Shown in pieces: positions 51,230 through 59,448 of a stretch of 64,000 nt of DNA; position 1 is the first letter of the stretch, and every line of letters begins with the position of its first letter. The stretch is from Sulfurihydrogenibium subterraneum DSM 15120. Lineage in GTDB: Bacteria; Aquificota; Aquificia; Aquificales; Hydrogenothermaceae. Position numbers and translations under genes: made by a program. The notes under the pieces were generated by a model. It was given only the letters and a program-made list of their open reading frames with translations, ran no database searches and was not told where the DNA came from. Location: assembly GCF_000619805.1 (NCBI RefSeq), contig NZ_JHUV01000008.1, positions 62,001 to 126,000 on the forward strand, in the 5' to 3' direction.

Positions 51230-51810
51230 TATAATACCCTATTTGTAAAATCCATCAAAAACGCTAAAGGCTTATTTATCAGATGAGGAGTAAAAAAGGT
51301 TTTATCCATTCTATCTGTAAATGCATAATTATCATCTATCAAAAAAAGGATAGTTTTTATATCAGGTTTATATTTAGTTTTAACGTTTTTTATTATTACA
51401 TCTACACCAGAACTTTTAGAAGATTTTATAACTTTTTTAAAATCTTCATGCAAAAACTTATATAAACCTACATAATTGTATCCAGATCCAGCATTTTTTA
51501 AATCAATGTTGTAAAGAATATTATTTAAGTCAATAGAAGAGTTATAAAAATCTAAAAAGTAATCTCTTGCGTTTTCAGAGTAAATAAATACTCTAATTCT
51601 AAATCCTTTTGGCATTCTAATGTTTAAGAATCTATTTATTATCTCTTTAAGTAGCTGTAAAGAGGAGTACTCTATAAGGTTATCTGGATTAGATACAGGC
51701 ATGGAGATGGTTGTAAATTTTTCCCCATACCCAATATCACAGTAGTAAATATCTTTTTTAACTTCTTTAAAATTTATAATATTTTCAAAAACATCTAAAA
51801 CCTTTTTCAC
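51229..51810 (-). CDS. Hypothetical protein coupled to ilvE and the sensor-like gene
   Basis: 193 residues, mixed alpha/beta, no signal peptide or membrane helix. A GTG start overlaps the ilvE stop (AAGTGA). Notable segments are IRMPKGFRIRVFIYSENARDYF and TILFLIDDNYAFTDRMD, the latter like a Rossmann-type strand ending in two Asp. I do not recognise a family. Overlap with both neighbours indicates an ilvE-orf-membrane protein transcript. Confidence 0.5.
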   Translation of the reverse strand: MKKVLDVFENIINFKEVKKDIYYCDIGYGEKFTTISMPVSNPDNLIEYSSLQLLKEIINRFLNIRMPKGFRIRVFIYSENARDYFLDFYNSSIDLNNILYNIDLKNAGSGYNYVGLYKFLHEDFKKVIKSSKSSGVDVIIKNVKTKYKPDIKTILFLIDDNYAFTDRMDKTFFTPHLINKPLAFLMDFTNRVL

Positions 51811-52715
51811 TTTATCTCAACAATCCAATTTTTATACTTTTCTACCTTTCCTCTTACTGCGTCAAAGTAGATATCTTTTATCTTTTTAGTTATCTCTCCA
51901 ACAGTTCCACTTCCTATTTTTCTACCGTCTATCTCTATCACAGGTGATATTTGAGCTCCTGTTCCACAGAAAAACACCTCATCAGCCACATAAAGCTCTG
52001 TTCTTGCAAGACTTCTTTCTATAACAGAAATTCCTAAGTCAGATGCAATATCAATCACAGCTTTTCTTGTTATACCTTCTAAAATATCATCACTAACAGG
52101 CGGAGTTATAAGTTTTCCATCTCTTACTATAAATATATTCTCTGCACTTCCTTCAGATACAAAACCGTTTTTATTTAAGACAATTGCTTCTTCTGCACCA
52201 GCCAACAATGCTTCTGTTTTTGCTAAAGCGCTGTTTACGTAGGCTCCTGTAACTTTCAGTCTCGGTGGAATCATATTATCGTTAAGTCTTACCCAAGATG
52301 AGACTTTTGCTTTAATACCTTTGTCTGTATCTATGTAGTCTCCAAGTGGGAGTGTGTATATGGCAATCTTTGCAGTATAACCGATTAACTTTGGACCTAT
52401 TGCAAGGTCAGAGAAGTAAACTATTGGTCTAATATAAACATCTTCTTTATGGTTGTTTCTTTTTACTAACTCTTTTGTTATCTCCACTAATTCATCTATA
52501 CTCTCTTCTATTTCCATATTCAATATTCTCATATTTTTAAAAAGTCTTTGGTAATGTTCTTTGAAAAATAGACCGTACATAGTATCATTTTCTTTGTTGT
52601 AGTAAGCTCTTATCCCTTCAAATACAGCTGTTCCATAGTGAAAAGAGTTTGTTTTAATGCTGATTTTTGCCTCTTCTTCTTCCACAAATTTATTTTCAAA
52701 GTAAACTATACCCAT
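51807..52715 (-). CDS. ilvE: Branched-chain amino acid aminotransferase
   Basis: 302 residues, class IV PLP fold. FHYGTAVFEGIRAYY near the start, the PLP-Lys in VTGAYVNSALAKTEAL, GFVSEGSAENIFIV, and the late FFCGTGAQISPV are diagnostic. Last step in Leu/Ile/Val synthesis, complementing leuA and leuC. AGGAGG ribosome site. Confidence 0.94.
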   Translation of the reverse strand: MGIVYFENKFVEEEEAKISIKTNSFHYGTAVFEGIRAYYNKENDTMYGLFFKEHYQRLFKNMRILNMEIEESIDELVEITKELVKRNNHKEDVYIRPIVYFSDLAIGPKLIGYTAKIAIYTLPLGDYIDTDKGIKAKVSSWVRLNDNMIPPRLKVTGAYVNSALAKTEALLAGAEEAIVLNKNGFVSEGSAENIFIVRDGKLITPPVSDDILEGITRKAVIDIASDLGISVIERSLARTELYVADEVFFCGTGAQISPVIEIDGRKIGSGTVGEITKKIKDIYFDAVRGKVEKYKNWIVEIK

Positions 52716-52765
52716 ACAATTCCTCCTGATTTTTGTTAAAAAATTTTATCATTTTAATATTTGTG

Positions 52766-52794
52766 TTGCAATTTGTTTTTAAAAAGGTTAAAAT
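52766..52794 (+). promoter_or_regulatory. Promoter of rpsU-yqeY-cvpA
   Basis: TTGCAA (52766-52771), 17-base spacer, TAAAAT (52789-52794), 38 bases before the rpsU ATG. Confidence 0.6.
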
Positions 52795-52832
52795 ATTCTG
52801 TATTAATTAAATTTTAGGAGGTATGAAAGTTA

Positions 52833-53027
52833 ATGGCAACAGTCGTAGTAGAAGGAGATTTTGAAAAAGCATTAAAGAAATTCAAAAAGATTATTGAAAA
52901 AGAAGGTATCTTAACAGAATATAAAAGAAGAGAGTTTTACGAAAAACCATCTGTTAAAAGAAAAAGAAAAGAAAGAGCTGCAAGAAAAAGATTAATAAAG
53001 GCATTAAAGAAAAAGGGATTGCTGTAA
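52833..53027 (+). CDS. rpsU: 30S ribosomal protein S21
   Basis: 64 residues, basic. [41 protein letters not shown] and the Lys/Arg-rich tail are standard S21. GGAGG upstream. Stop directly abuts the yqeY start, the same pairing as in many bacteria. Confidence 0.95.
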   Translation: MATVVVEGDFEKALKKFKKIIEKEGILTEYKRREFYEKPSVKRKRKERAARKRLIKALKKKGLL

Positions 53028-53474
53028 ATGGCTGAGCTTTTCAAAAAGCTTCAAGAAGAAATGAAAGCCGCTATGAAAAGCGGCGATAAAGATAGATTAT
53101 CTACTATCAGAATGTTAATCTCAGAGATTAAAAAAGTTCAGATAGATTCAAAAAAAGAACTTTCCGATGAAGAGATTATATCAATTCTTCAAAAGTACGT
53201 AAAACAGAGAAAGGAAGCTTATCAGCAATACTCACAAGCAGGAAGAGAAGATTTAGCTAACAAAGAACTTAAGGAGGTAGAAGTAGTACAAGAGTTTTTA
53301 CCTCAACCTCTTTCAGAAGAGGAAATCAGTGAAATAGTTGAAGAGACAATTAAAGAAGTTGGTGCAACCTCTGTTAAAGATATGGGAAAAGTTGTTAAGG
53401 CAGTAATGGAAAAAGTTAAAGGAAGAGCTGAAGGGTCTGTTGTAAGTAAAATAGTTAAAGAAAAGTTAAGTTAA
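53028..53474 (+). CDS. yqeY: GatB/YqeY domain-containing protein
   Basis: 148 residues, all-helical. LQEEMKAAMKSGDKDRLSTIRML, the YVKQRKEAYQQYSQAGREDLA segment and EVVQEFLPQPLSEEEI are typical of stand-alone YqeY, which resembles the tRNA-binding tail of GatB. Function unproven; possibly tRNA-linked. Confidence 0.92.
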   Translation: MAELFKKLQEEMKAAMKSGDKDRLSTIRMLISEIKKVQIDSKKELSDEEIISILQKYVKQRKEAYQQYSQAGREDLANKELKEVEVVQEFLPQPLSEEEISEIVEETIKEVGATSVKDMGKVVKAVMEKVKGRAEGSVVSKIVKEKLS

Positions 53475-53489
53475 TTACGAAAAGTAATT

Positions 53490-53933
53490 ATGCTTGATTT
53501 TATACTTGTCTTGGCTTTTTTATACTTTTTACTACTTGGTATTTATAGAGGTTTTTTAAATCTTGTTTTTAAATTTTTGGGTTTTTTTAGCGGTATCTTT
53601 GTAGGTATCGCTTTTTATAAACCCTTTAGTAGCATACTTTCTAATGTCTTCTCTGCAAGTCCCTCAGTAATAAACTTTTTATCATTTCTACTTATTATTC
53701 TTGCTGTAATGGGTTTTAGTCTAATACTGGAAAAAGTATTAAAAAGATTTATCTACACTAAAAAATACATAAAGTTAGGAGATAGAATCTTGGGCGGAGT
53801 TTTAGGAATTTTTGTCTTTGTTGCCTGTGTCTTGTTTTTGGTTAATTTAAAAGAAAAGAATGAAATTGCAAACACTCTACTATCCAAATCTCAAATCGTA
53901 TCATTTATTTCCAAAAGCAATTATAAAAACTGA
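53490..53933 (+). CDS. CvpA-family membrane protein
   Basis: 147 residues, four helices. The first helix DFILVLAFLYFLLLGIYRGF and the later LGDRILGGVLGIFVFV fit CvpA (colicin V production, envelope homeostasis). 3' end overlaps the convergent hypF gene by 13 bases. Confidence 0.83.
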   Translation: MLDFILVLAFLYFLLLGIYRGFLNLVFKFLGFFSGIFVGIAFYKPFSSILSNVFSASPSVINFLSFLLIILAVMGFSLILEKVLKRFIYTKKYIKLGDRILGGVLGIFVFVACVLFLVNLKEKNEIANTLLSKSQIVSFISKSNYKN

Positions 53934-56170
53934 TTATATACAACTTGAACTTGACCTAAAGATATTCCTCCATCGTTAGGAGGTACGTTTTTATGATATA
54001 GAAATTTCTTCTTATTACCTTTTTCGATCAAAAGATTTAATAGAACTCTGTTTTGGAAAACTCCTCCTGAAAACCCTACTGGCAGGTCAAACTCTTTTGA
54101 AACGTCTAAAATAATTCTAACAAGCGTATTTATAAATCTTGAAACTTTTACTGATACTTCACTTTTGTCAAATATCAAATCTATAAAAGTATTATCGTAT
54201 TTTATTAGTCCATTTTTTATTTCATATGAGTAATGGTCTTTTACAGTATGATCGTAAAACTTTTCCATTATCATACCAGACTGCCCTTCGTAAGACAAAG
54301 TCTGGCGTATATTTAACAATGACGCTACAGCATCAAAAAGTCTTCCAACGGAGGAAGACAATGGGCTTTTTAATCCTTTTTCCCATATAGTATAAAAGCT
54401 TTCTATTTGTTTTTCAGAAACCTCTCTTACCGGTGTCGGGTTTAAATTTAAAACATCTTTTCCGAAAATTTTAAACAAGATTGACAGAGCTACTCTTTTT
54501 GGCTCTTTTACCGCTTTTTCTCCTCCAAGCAGTTTAAAATAATCAAAATGAAATACTCTATTAAACCCTGTGTAATCACAGACCAAGAACTCCCCTCCCC
54601 AGAGGTTGCCGTCAGCTCCGTATCCTGTTCCATCCCAACAAACAGCAAGTATTTTTTCGTTTTGAATCTGGTTATCAGCCATTAAAGATAAAGCATGGGC
54701 GTAATGGTGTTGAACTTGAATTAATTTTATATCAAAGTTAGATGTAAATTCTTTTGCCCATTTTGTTGAATAATAAAAAGGATGTAAGTCTGATACTACC
54801 ACGTCAGGGAAAAAATTATATAATTCAAAGAAAGTATTTATAATTTCTTCAAAATTTTGCCGAGAAGATACTGTTTCTAGGTCTCCTATATGTTGAGAAA
54901 TAAAAGCTTTATCATCTATTCCTAAGGCTATAGTTACTTTTTGGTGTCCTCCTACTGCTAAAACTTTATTTTTGAGTTTAAAAGGTAATTTAACTGGAAG
55001 TGGTGCATATCCTCTACTTTTACGTATAAAGAACATCTTATCTTTAACAGAAAAAACTACAGAATCATCTACTCTGTTTTTTATATCTCTGTTATGTACA
55101 AGAATGTAATCTGTAAAGTTTGAAAGTTTCTCAAAGGCTTCATCGTTATCTTTTACAATTGGCTCATCAGAAAGGTTTGCAGAAGTCATTACAAGAGGTT
55201 TTCCTGTAATTGTCAAAAGTAAATGGTGTATAGGTGAGTAAGGTAAAAAAACACCTATTTTATCTATATCAGGGGCTATTTTATCTGATAAATCAGTATT
55301 TTCTCTCTTTTTTATTAAGACTATCGGTTTTTCTGCAGAAGTTATTAAAATTTCATCAAAATCAGAGGGTTCTCCATATTTTTTTATAGTTTCTAAATCT
55401 TTAAACATTACTGCAAAAGGCTTCTCAAATCTTTTCTTTCTCTCTCTTAATGTAGAGACAGATGTGTCATTTGTAGCATCACACACGAGATGGAATCCGC
55501 CTATACCTTTAACTGCGACTATTTTTCCTTTAAGAATTAAACTTTTTAGTATTTCTATAGCCTCTAACGACTTTGCTATAAGTTGCTTATCCTTTGTATA
55601 AAGAAAAATTTCAGGACCGCACACAGGACAGGCATTTGGTTGAGCATGAAATCTTCTGTTTGATGGGTCTGTATATTCTCTTTTACATTCAGGACACATT
55701 TTAAACTTTTTCATTGTGGTGTTTTCTCTATCATAAGGGAGCTTTTCTATAATTGAAAATCTGGGACCACAGTTTGTACAGTTTATAAAAGGATACATGT
55801 ATCTTCTATCTGATGGGTCGTACAACTCTCTTAAACATTCATCACACGTGGATATATCTGGAAGTATAAAAACGTTTTTTTCAGTATTAGAATTACTTTC
55901 TAAAATTTTAAAATCTTCGTAATTTTTTAATTCTTCAGAAAATTCTACAGATTGAGAAAATATGTTAGCAAGTCTTGGTTTTTCATTATGTATAGAAAGG
56001 ATAAAATCTTTTATAACTTTTTCCTCTCCTTCCACCTCTATAAATACGCCTTTACCGTCATTTAACACAAATCCATTCAGTCTATATCTCCTAGCCAGAT
56101 TGTATACAAAAGGTCTAAAGCCAACTCCTTGAACAGCTCCAGTAAGCTTTATTATAGCTCTCTTAATCAA
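53921..56170 (-). CDS. hypF: Carbamoyltransferase HypF, intact
   Basis: About 749 residues. Makes thiocyanate for the CN ligands of the Ni-Fe site by activating carbamoyl phosphate and handing carbamoyl to HypE. Numbered from the TTG at 56170 (a TTG seven codons upstream is possible): acylphosphatase VQGVGFRPF (catalytic Arg-19), zinc fingers CDEC, CTNC, CPEC and CPVC (109-184), YrdC-like domain (KGIGGFHLVCDAT, RERKKRFEKPFA, TSANLSDEPI) and Kae1-like domain (HHYAHALSLMADN, WDGTGYGADG, SGGVFQN). Overlaps the stop of the preceding HypF-like gene. Confidence 0.93.
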   Translation of the reverse strand: MIKRAIIKLTGAVQGVGFRPFVYNLARRYRLNGFVLNDGKGVFIEVEGEEKVIKDFILSIHNEKPRLANIFSQSVEFSEELKNYEDFKILESNSNTEKNVFILPDISTCDECLRELYDPSDRRYMYPFINCTNCGPRFSIIEKLPYDRENTTMKKFKMCPECKREYTDPSNRRFHAQPNACPVCGPEIFLYTKDKQLIAKSLEAIEILKSLILKGKIVAVKGIGGFHLVCDATNDTSVSTLRERKKRFEKPFAVMFKDLETIKKYGEPSDFDEILITSAEKPIVLIKKRENTDLSDKIAPDIDKIGVFLPYSPIHHLLLTITGKPLVMTSANLSDEPIVKDNDEAFEKLSNFTDYILVHNRDIKNRVDDSVVFSVKDKMFFIRKSRGYAPLPVKLPFKLKNKVLAVGGHQKVTIALGIDDKAFISQHIGDLETVSSRQNFEEIINTFFELYNFFPDVVVSDLHPFYYSTKWAKEFTSNFDIKLIQVQHHYAHALSLMADNQIQNEKILAVCWDGTGYGADGNLWGGEFLVCDYTGFNRVFHFDYFKLLGGEKAVKEPKRVALSILFKIFGKDVLNLNPTPVREVSEKQIESFYTIWEKGLKSPLSSSVGRLFDAVASLLNIRQTLSYEGQSGMIMEKFYDHTVKDHYSYEIKNGLIKYDNTFIDLIFDKSEVSVKVSRFINTLVRIILDVSKEFDLPVGFSGGVFQNRVLLNLLIEKGNKKKFLYHKNVPPNDGGISLGQVQVVYNQFL

Positions 56171-58136
56171 TAAACATTCCACCCAAGACAAAATTTTCTT
56201 GACTAACAGAAAGTAGTTTATTTGTAAATAAGTTATATCTGCTAAGATGTTTTAAAATTCTACCTGTTAAGACTGTATTACTTAAAAAGTCTCCCGTAAT
56301 AATTACGTTTTTAGTATCAAACTTTGTGGATATTTTACTTACTTGGTTTTCTATAAACTCTGAAAATCCTTCTATCATTGAAAAAGAGATTATTTTTTCA
56401 TCATCTCCAGCTAATCTATAAGACATCAAACTAGCCAACGCCTTTTGCCAATCTATGTAAAAAGATCCCTTATCTTCTCTAATTACAAAATCTACCATAA
56501 GCCCTCTTGAAGTTTTAAAATCTAAGGCAAAGCTTTCTATTGTATCCACATCCCCTATATTAAGGATTTTTCCCATAATATTAAAAATAGATTTTAATCC
56601 ATTGGTAAATCCTAAACTCTCATTCAAATCTTTATTCTCTACATTAGGATTGAATTTTTCTATGTACCTTTTTACTAATCTGTCGTACTCCGGTGAAAGA
56701 TTTGATATTTCATTTAACACTGAAGATATTATTTGATTCTCATTTTTAAAGTACTTTAAAGGAAGTACTTTTATAAGAGGTTTTATATCTGATTTTTTTA
56801 TTGCTATCACACTTTCAAATTTCTTTGAGAGATATATACAGACAACTGATTCATCAAAAAGGTTATGTTCTGCTATAACAGACAGTATGGCTAGTTTATA
56901 TGGATTGTAATTATCCAACTCTATAATTTCATTCTTTCCTAACTCTTTAATTTTATCTATCTTATCTATAAGATATTCATTCTTACCTATTTTTGTACAT
57001 CCCAAATCTATATATTTAACGGTTTTTTCTACATCTTTATTTAATTTTAAAACAGCAGGGAATAAACCTCTCTCTCCTTCTAAAATTAAAGTTATACCTT
57101 GAACGACAGCCACTTTAAGCTCTTTTTGAGGATTTTCTATTTTTACATCAAAATCTAATCTGGGAGCTTCATAAGAATAATTTTTTTCATTTACAAACAC
57201 ATAATCTATTCCTTTTTTCTTTAAAAAGTCAGATAATGATACTAGTATGGGATCATCAGGAAGTTTAGCATACCAAAAATTTAAGTTAATATTCTCTTTT
57301 CTAGAGAATTCTTCTTTAAGTTGTAGTTTTACCAGAGGTTTTTCTATTGAAGCAAGTAGCTTTATTTCTTTGTTTGATAAGTACGCAATATTGTTTATAT
57401 TTTCCATATTTGTTATTAAGATATACGAATCTGCTCTAAATTGTTTACAGATAGATTTATACCCGTTTAAAGTTTTTACCACAACATCTTTGCCGTTTTT
57501 TATATACTCTGCTAACTTTAAAAGTATGTTTATATTTGCTTGAGAATTTAAAGATAAGATTTCTTCATTGCCTTCATAAAATGATATAGGTACAAAACAT
57601 TCATAACAAGATGTAAGAGGATACTTATATCTAAAACTATCTTTTGAGTTATACTCTTGTTGACAATTTTCACACATTTGAAAGTATTTAAAAATCGTAT
57701 TGTTTCTATCAAATGGATAATGAAACAGATAACTGTACTGAAAACCACAAAAATTACAGGATATAAAAGGATACAGGTATCTTCTACTGTTTGGATCTAA
57801 GAGCTCCTGAGTACAAGAGGGACAAAGACCATAATTTACTGGAAGAATATTTAAAGTTTTGTTTTTTATGTAAAAATCTTCAATTAGGATTTCTTCCTCT
57901 AAAACATTTACGGAAGCATCATTCATAAAAAAAGATAGAGGCAGTTTTGAACCTAATGTCTCCATAAATGTCTTTATTTTATCCTCATTTGATGATACTA
58001 CAATCTTTATTCCTTCTGAAGTTCTTTCAACATAACCTTTTACATTTTCTTTCTGTCCAATTCTTTTTACCAAAGGTAAAAATATATCATTTTGATATGG
58101 ATATGGTATTTTAATTTCCAATGTAATCTCATCCAT
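56163..58136 (-). CDS. Degenerate HypF paralogue, active sites lost
   Basis: 657 residues, alignable by eye with HypF along its length. The eight zinc-finger cysteines are kept (C105, C108, C127, C130, C155, C158, C177, C180) with DPNSRRYLYPFISC and YPFDRNNTIFKYF closely matching HypF. Elsewhere key sites are gone: the acylphosphatase VQGVGFR is YPYQNDIFL (Arg to Leu), the YrdC RxxKxKPF and TSAN motifs are absent, and the Kae1 HHxxH region reads NYNPYK. The frame is open and uninterrupted, so it is maintained. A scaffold, HypE partner or regulator of hypF is inferred. Starts directly after the protease gene. Confidence 0.8.
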   Translation of the reverse strand: MDEITLEIKIPYPYQNDIFLPLVKRIGQKENVKGYVERTSEGIKIVVSSNEDKIKTFMETLGSKLPLSFFMNDASVNVLEEEILIEDFYIKNKTLNILPVNYGLCPSCTQELLDPNSRRYLYPFISCNFCGFQYSYLFHYPFDRNNTIFKYFQMCENCQQEYNSKDSFRYKYPLTSCYECFVPISFYEGNEEILSLNSQANINILLKLAEYIKNGKDVVVKTLNGYKSICKQFRADSYILITNMENINNIAYLSNKEIKLLASIEKPLVKLQLKEEFSRKENINLNFWYAKLPDDPILVSLSDFLKKKGIDYVFVNEKNYSYEAPRLDFDVKIENPQKELKVAVVQGITLILEGERGLFPAVLKLNKDVEKTVKYIDLGCTKIGKNEYLIDKIDKIKELGKNEIIELDNYNPYKLAILSVIAEHNLFDESVVCIYLSKKFESVIAIKKSDIKPLIKVLPLKYFKNENQIISSVLNEISNLSPEYDRLVKRYIEKFNPNVENKDLNESLGFTNGLKSIFNIMGKILNIGDVDTIESFALDFKTSRGLMVDFVIREDKGSFYIDWQKALASLMSYRLAGDDEKIISFSMIEGFSEFIENQVSKISTKFDTKNVIITGDFLSNTVLTGRILKHLSRYNLFTNKLLSVSQENFVLGGMFID

Positions 58137-58679
58137 CTAAAAACTCCTTAAATTGTTGTATGACCCTATAAAATCAATGACAACATCTTGAATAGATTTA
58201 TCGTTTATTTTCTCATAATTAACTCCTAAATTTTCGAGTTCTTTAAGTACAAGATTTATAAAAGGATGAAATACATTTTCTAAAGTTAATGTTAATCCTA
58301 TTTCTGTTTTTGTTATGTCTTCTGGAACTACTCCTAAAACGATTACTTTTGCAGACTTACCTCCCAATGCTGCAAGATCAATCATCTGAAGTACTTCAAC
58401 CTCATGAGCTGTTTGGTGATAATATGATAATCCTGCAAGATTTTCTCCCTCTATTCTATAGATAGAACCTGCCCTATCATTAACAGAGATAACATCAAGT
58501 AAGATTACATAGTCATAATCTTGAAAGTACTCAATAAGTTTAAAGCCTCCAGTTCCTCCATCTATTAGTGATATTTCAGGATTGAATCTGTAGTTTTGTT
58601 GTAAATATTTAACGGCAAAAACGCCAAAACCTTCATCTTTAAAAAGTATATTTCCTACTCCTAAAACTGCTATCTTCAT
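58137..58679 (-). CDS. Hydrogenase maturation protease (HyaD/HynD type)
   Basis: 180 residues from the ATG at 58679, with GAGGTGG upstream. Trims the C-terminal tail of the large subunit once nickel is inserted. Nickel-sensing ligands E16 (FKDEGFG), D62 (LLDVIS) and H92 (QTAHEVEV) are present, with GVGNILFKDEG and DGGTGGF typical of the family. Length includes an extra ~20-residue tail beyond most homologues. Downstream of a terminator-like hairpin that separates it from hynC. Confidence 0.92.
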   Translation of the reverse strand: MKIAVLGVGNILFKDEGFGVFAVKYLQQNYRFNPEISLIDGGTGGFKLIEYFQDYDYVILLDVISVNDRAGSIYRIEGENLAGLSYYHQTAHEVEVLQMIDLAALGGKSAKVIVLGVVPEDITKTEIGLTLTLENVFHPFINLVLKELENLGVNYEKINDKSIQDVVIDFIGSYNNLRSF

Positions 58680-58700
58680 AGCCCACCTCAAAATAAAAAA

Positions 58701-58732
58701 GGAAAGCCGGCTGCTATTAAGCCTTACTTTCC
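58701..58732 (-). terminator. Hairpin with T-run between hynC and the protease gene
   Basis: On the minus strand, GGAAAG...CTTTCC with an inner GGCT...AGCC stem, followed at once by TTTTTTATTT (58700-58691). A textbook intrinsic terminator placed inside the operon, 15 bases after the hynC stop and 22 bases before the protease ATG. Confidence 0.8.
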
Positions 58733-58746
58733 TCTTTTAACATTTT

Positions 58747-59448
58747 TTATTCCTTAACTCTTTTAAATTTGTAACCACCAAAGACTATAGCAATATCTCC
58801 TTCTTTCCAGAATATAGTTCTCCACACTTGATAGTAGATATGAAACATTACCCAAGCAAGGATTAAATACATTGTAAAATGGTGAACCAATCTAACTCCA
58901 GCAAGCCCACCAAATACCCACAAAGTCCAGTCAGTTGTAATGTGAAGAAGCCATGGCCACCAACTACCTATAGAAGAAAGACCACTTCCTAAACCGGCAA
59001 CGTACATCTGAAATCCTGTAAATAACATTAACACTAACATTAGATGTAAAACTGTAAACCAAACGATATTGAAGCTGTCAGCATGAGAGCTATCAAAATT
59101 TTTTCTTCTGTTTAGAGTTATAAGATTTAGGAAAACTTCTTTAAATTCGTTAATATTTTGTTTAGTTGGTATTAACTTATAAGCATACCTTTCAAAGTTA
59201 CTTCTAAAGTATAAGTATGCTATAACTACAGAGACAATATCCAATAAAAGAGCAGCCATAAAATGGAGAAATCTGTTATAAGCCATAACAAACTTGTAAG
59301 CTGCTGGTTCAGATATTAAAGCCTGATAGTATGGATTAGCTATGTAAAGACCTGTTATTACAGCTGTAATAATACAAAAAACATTAGTCCAGTGTATTAT
59401 TCTCATCGTAACAGTCATTCTTTTTACGGGAATTAACTTTTCAGACAT
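58747..59448 (-). CDS. hynC: [NiFe]-hydrogenase cytochrome b subunit
   Basis: 233 residues, four to five helices. Candidate heme ligands His-19 (RIIHWTN), His-62 (RFLHFMAA), His-189/190 (RLVHHFTM) and His-203 (MFHIYY), the usual arrangement of HupC/HyaC di-heme cytochromes. Takes electrons from the small subunit to quinone. Overlaps hynL by 8 bases. Confidence 0.92.
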   Translation of the reverse strand: MSEKLIPVKRMTVTMRIIHWTNVFCIITAVITGLYIANPYYQALISEPAAYKFVMAYNRFLHFMAALLLDIVSVVIAYLYFRSNFERYAYKLIPTKQNINEFKEVFLNLITLNRRKNFDSSHADSFNIVWFTVLHLMLVLMLFTGFQMYVAGLGSGLSSIGSWWPWLLHITTDWTLWVFGGLAGVRLVHHFTMYLILAWVMFHIYYQVWRTIFWKEGDIAIVFGGYKFKRVKE

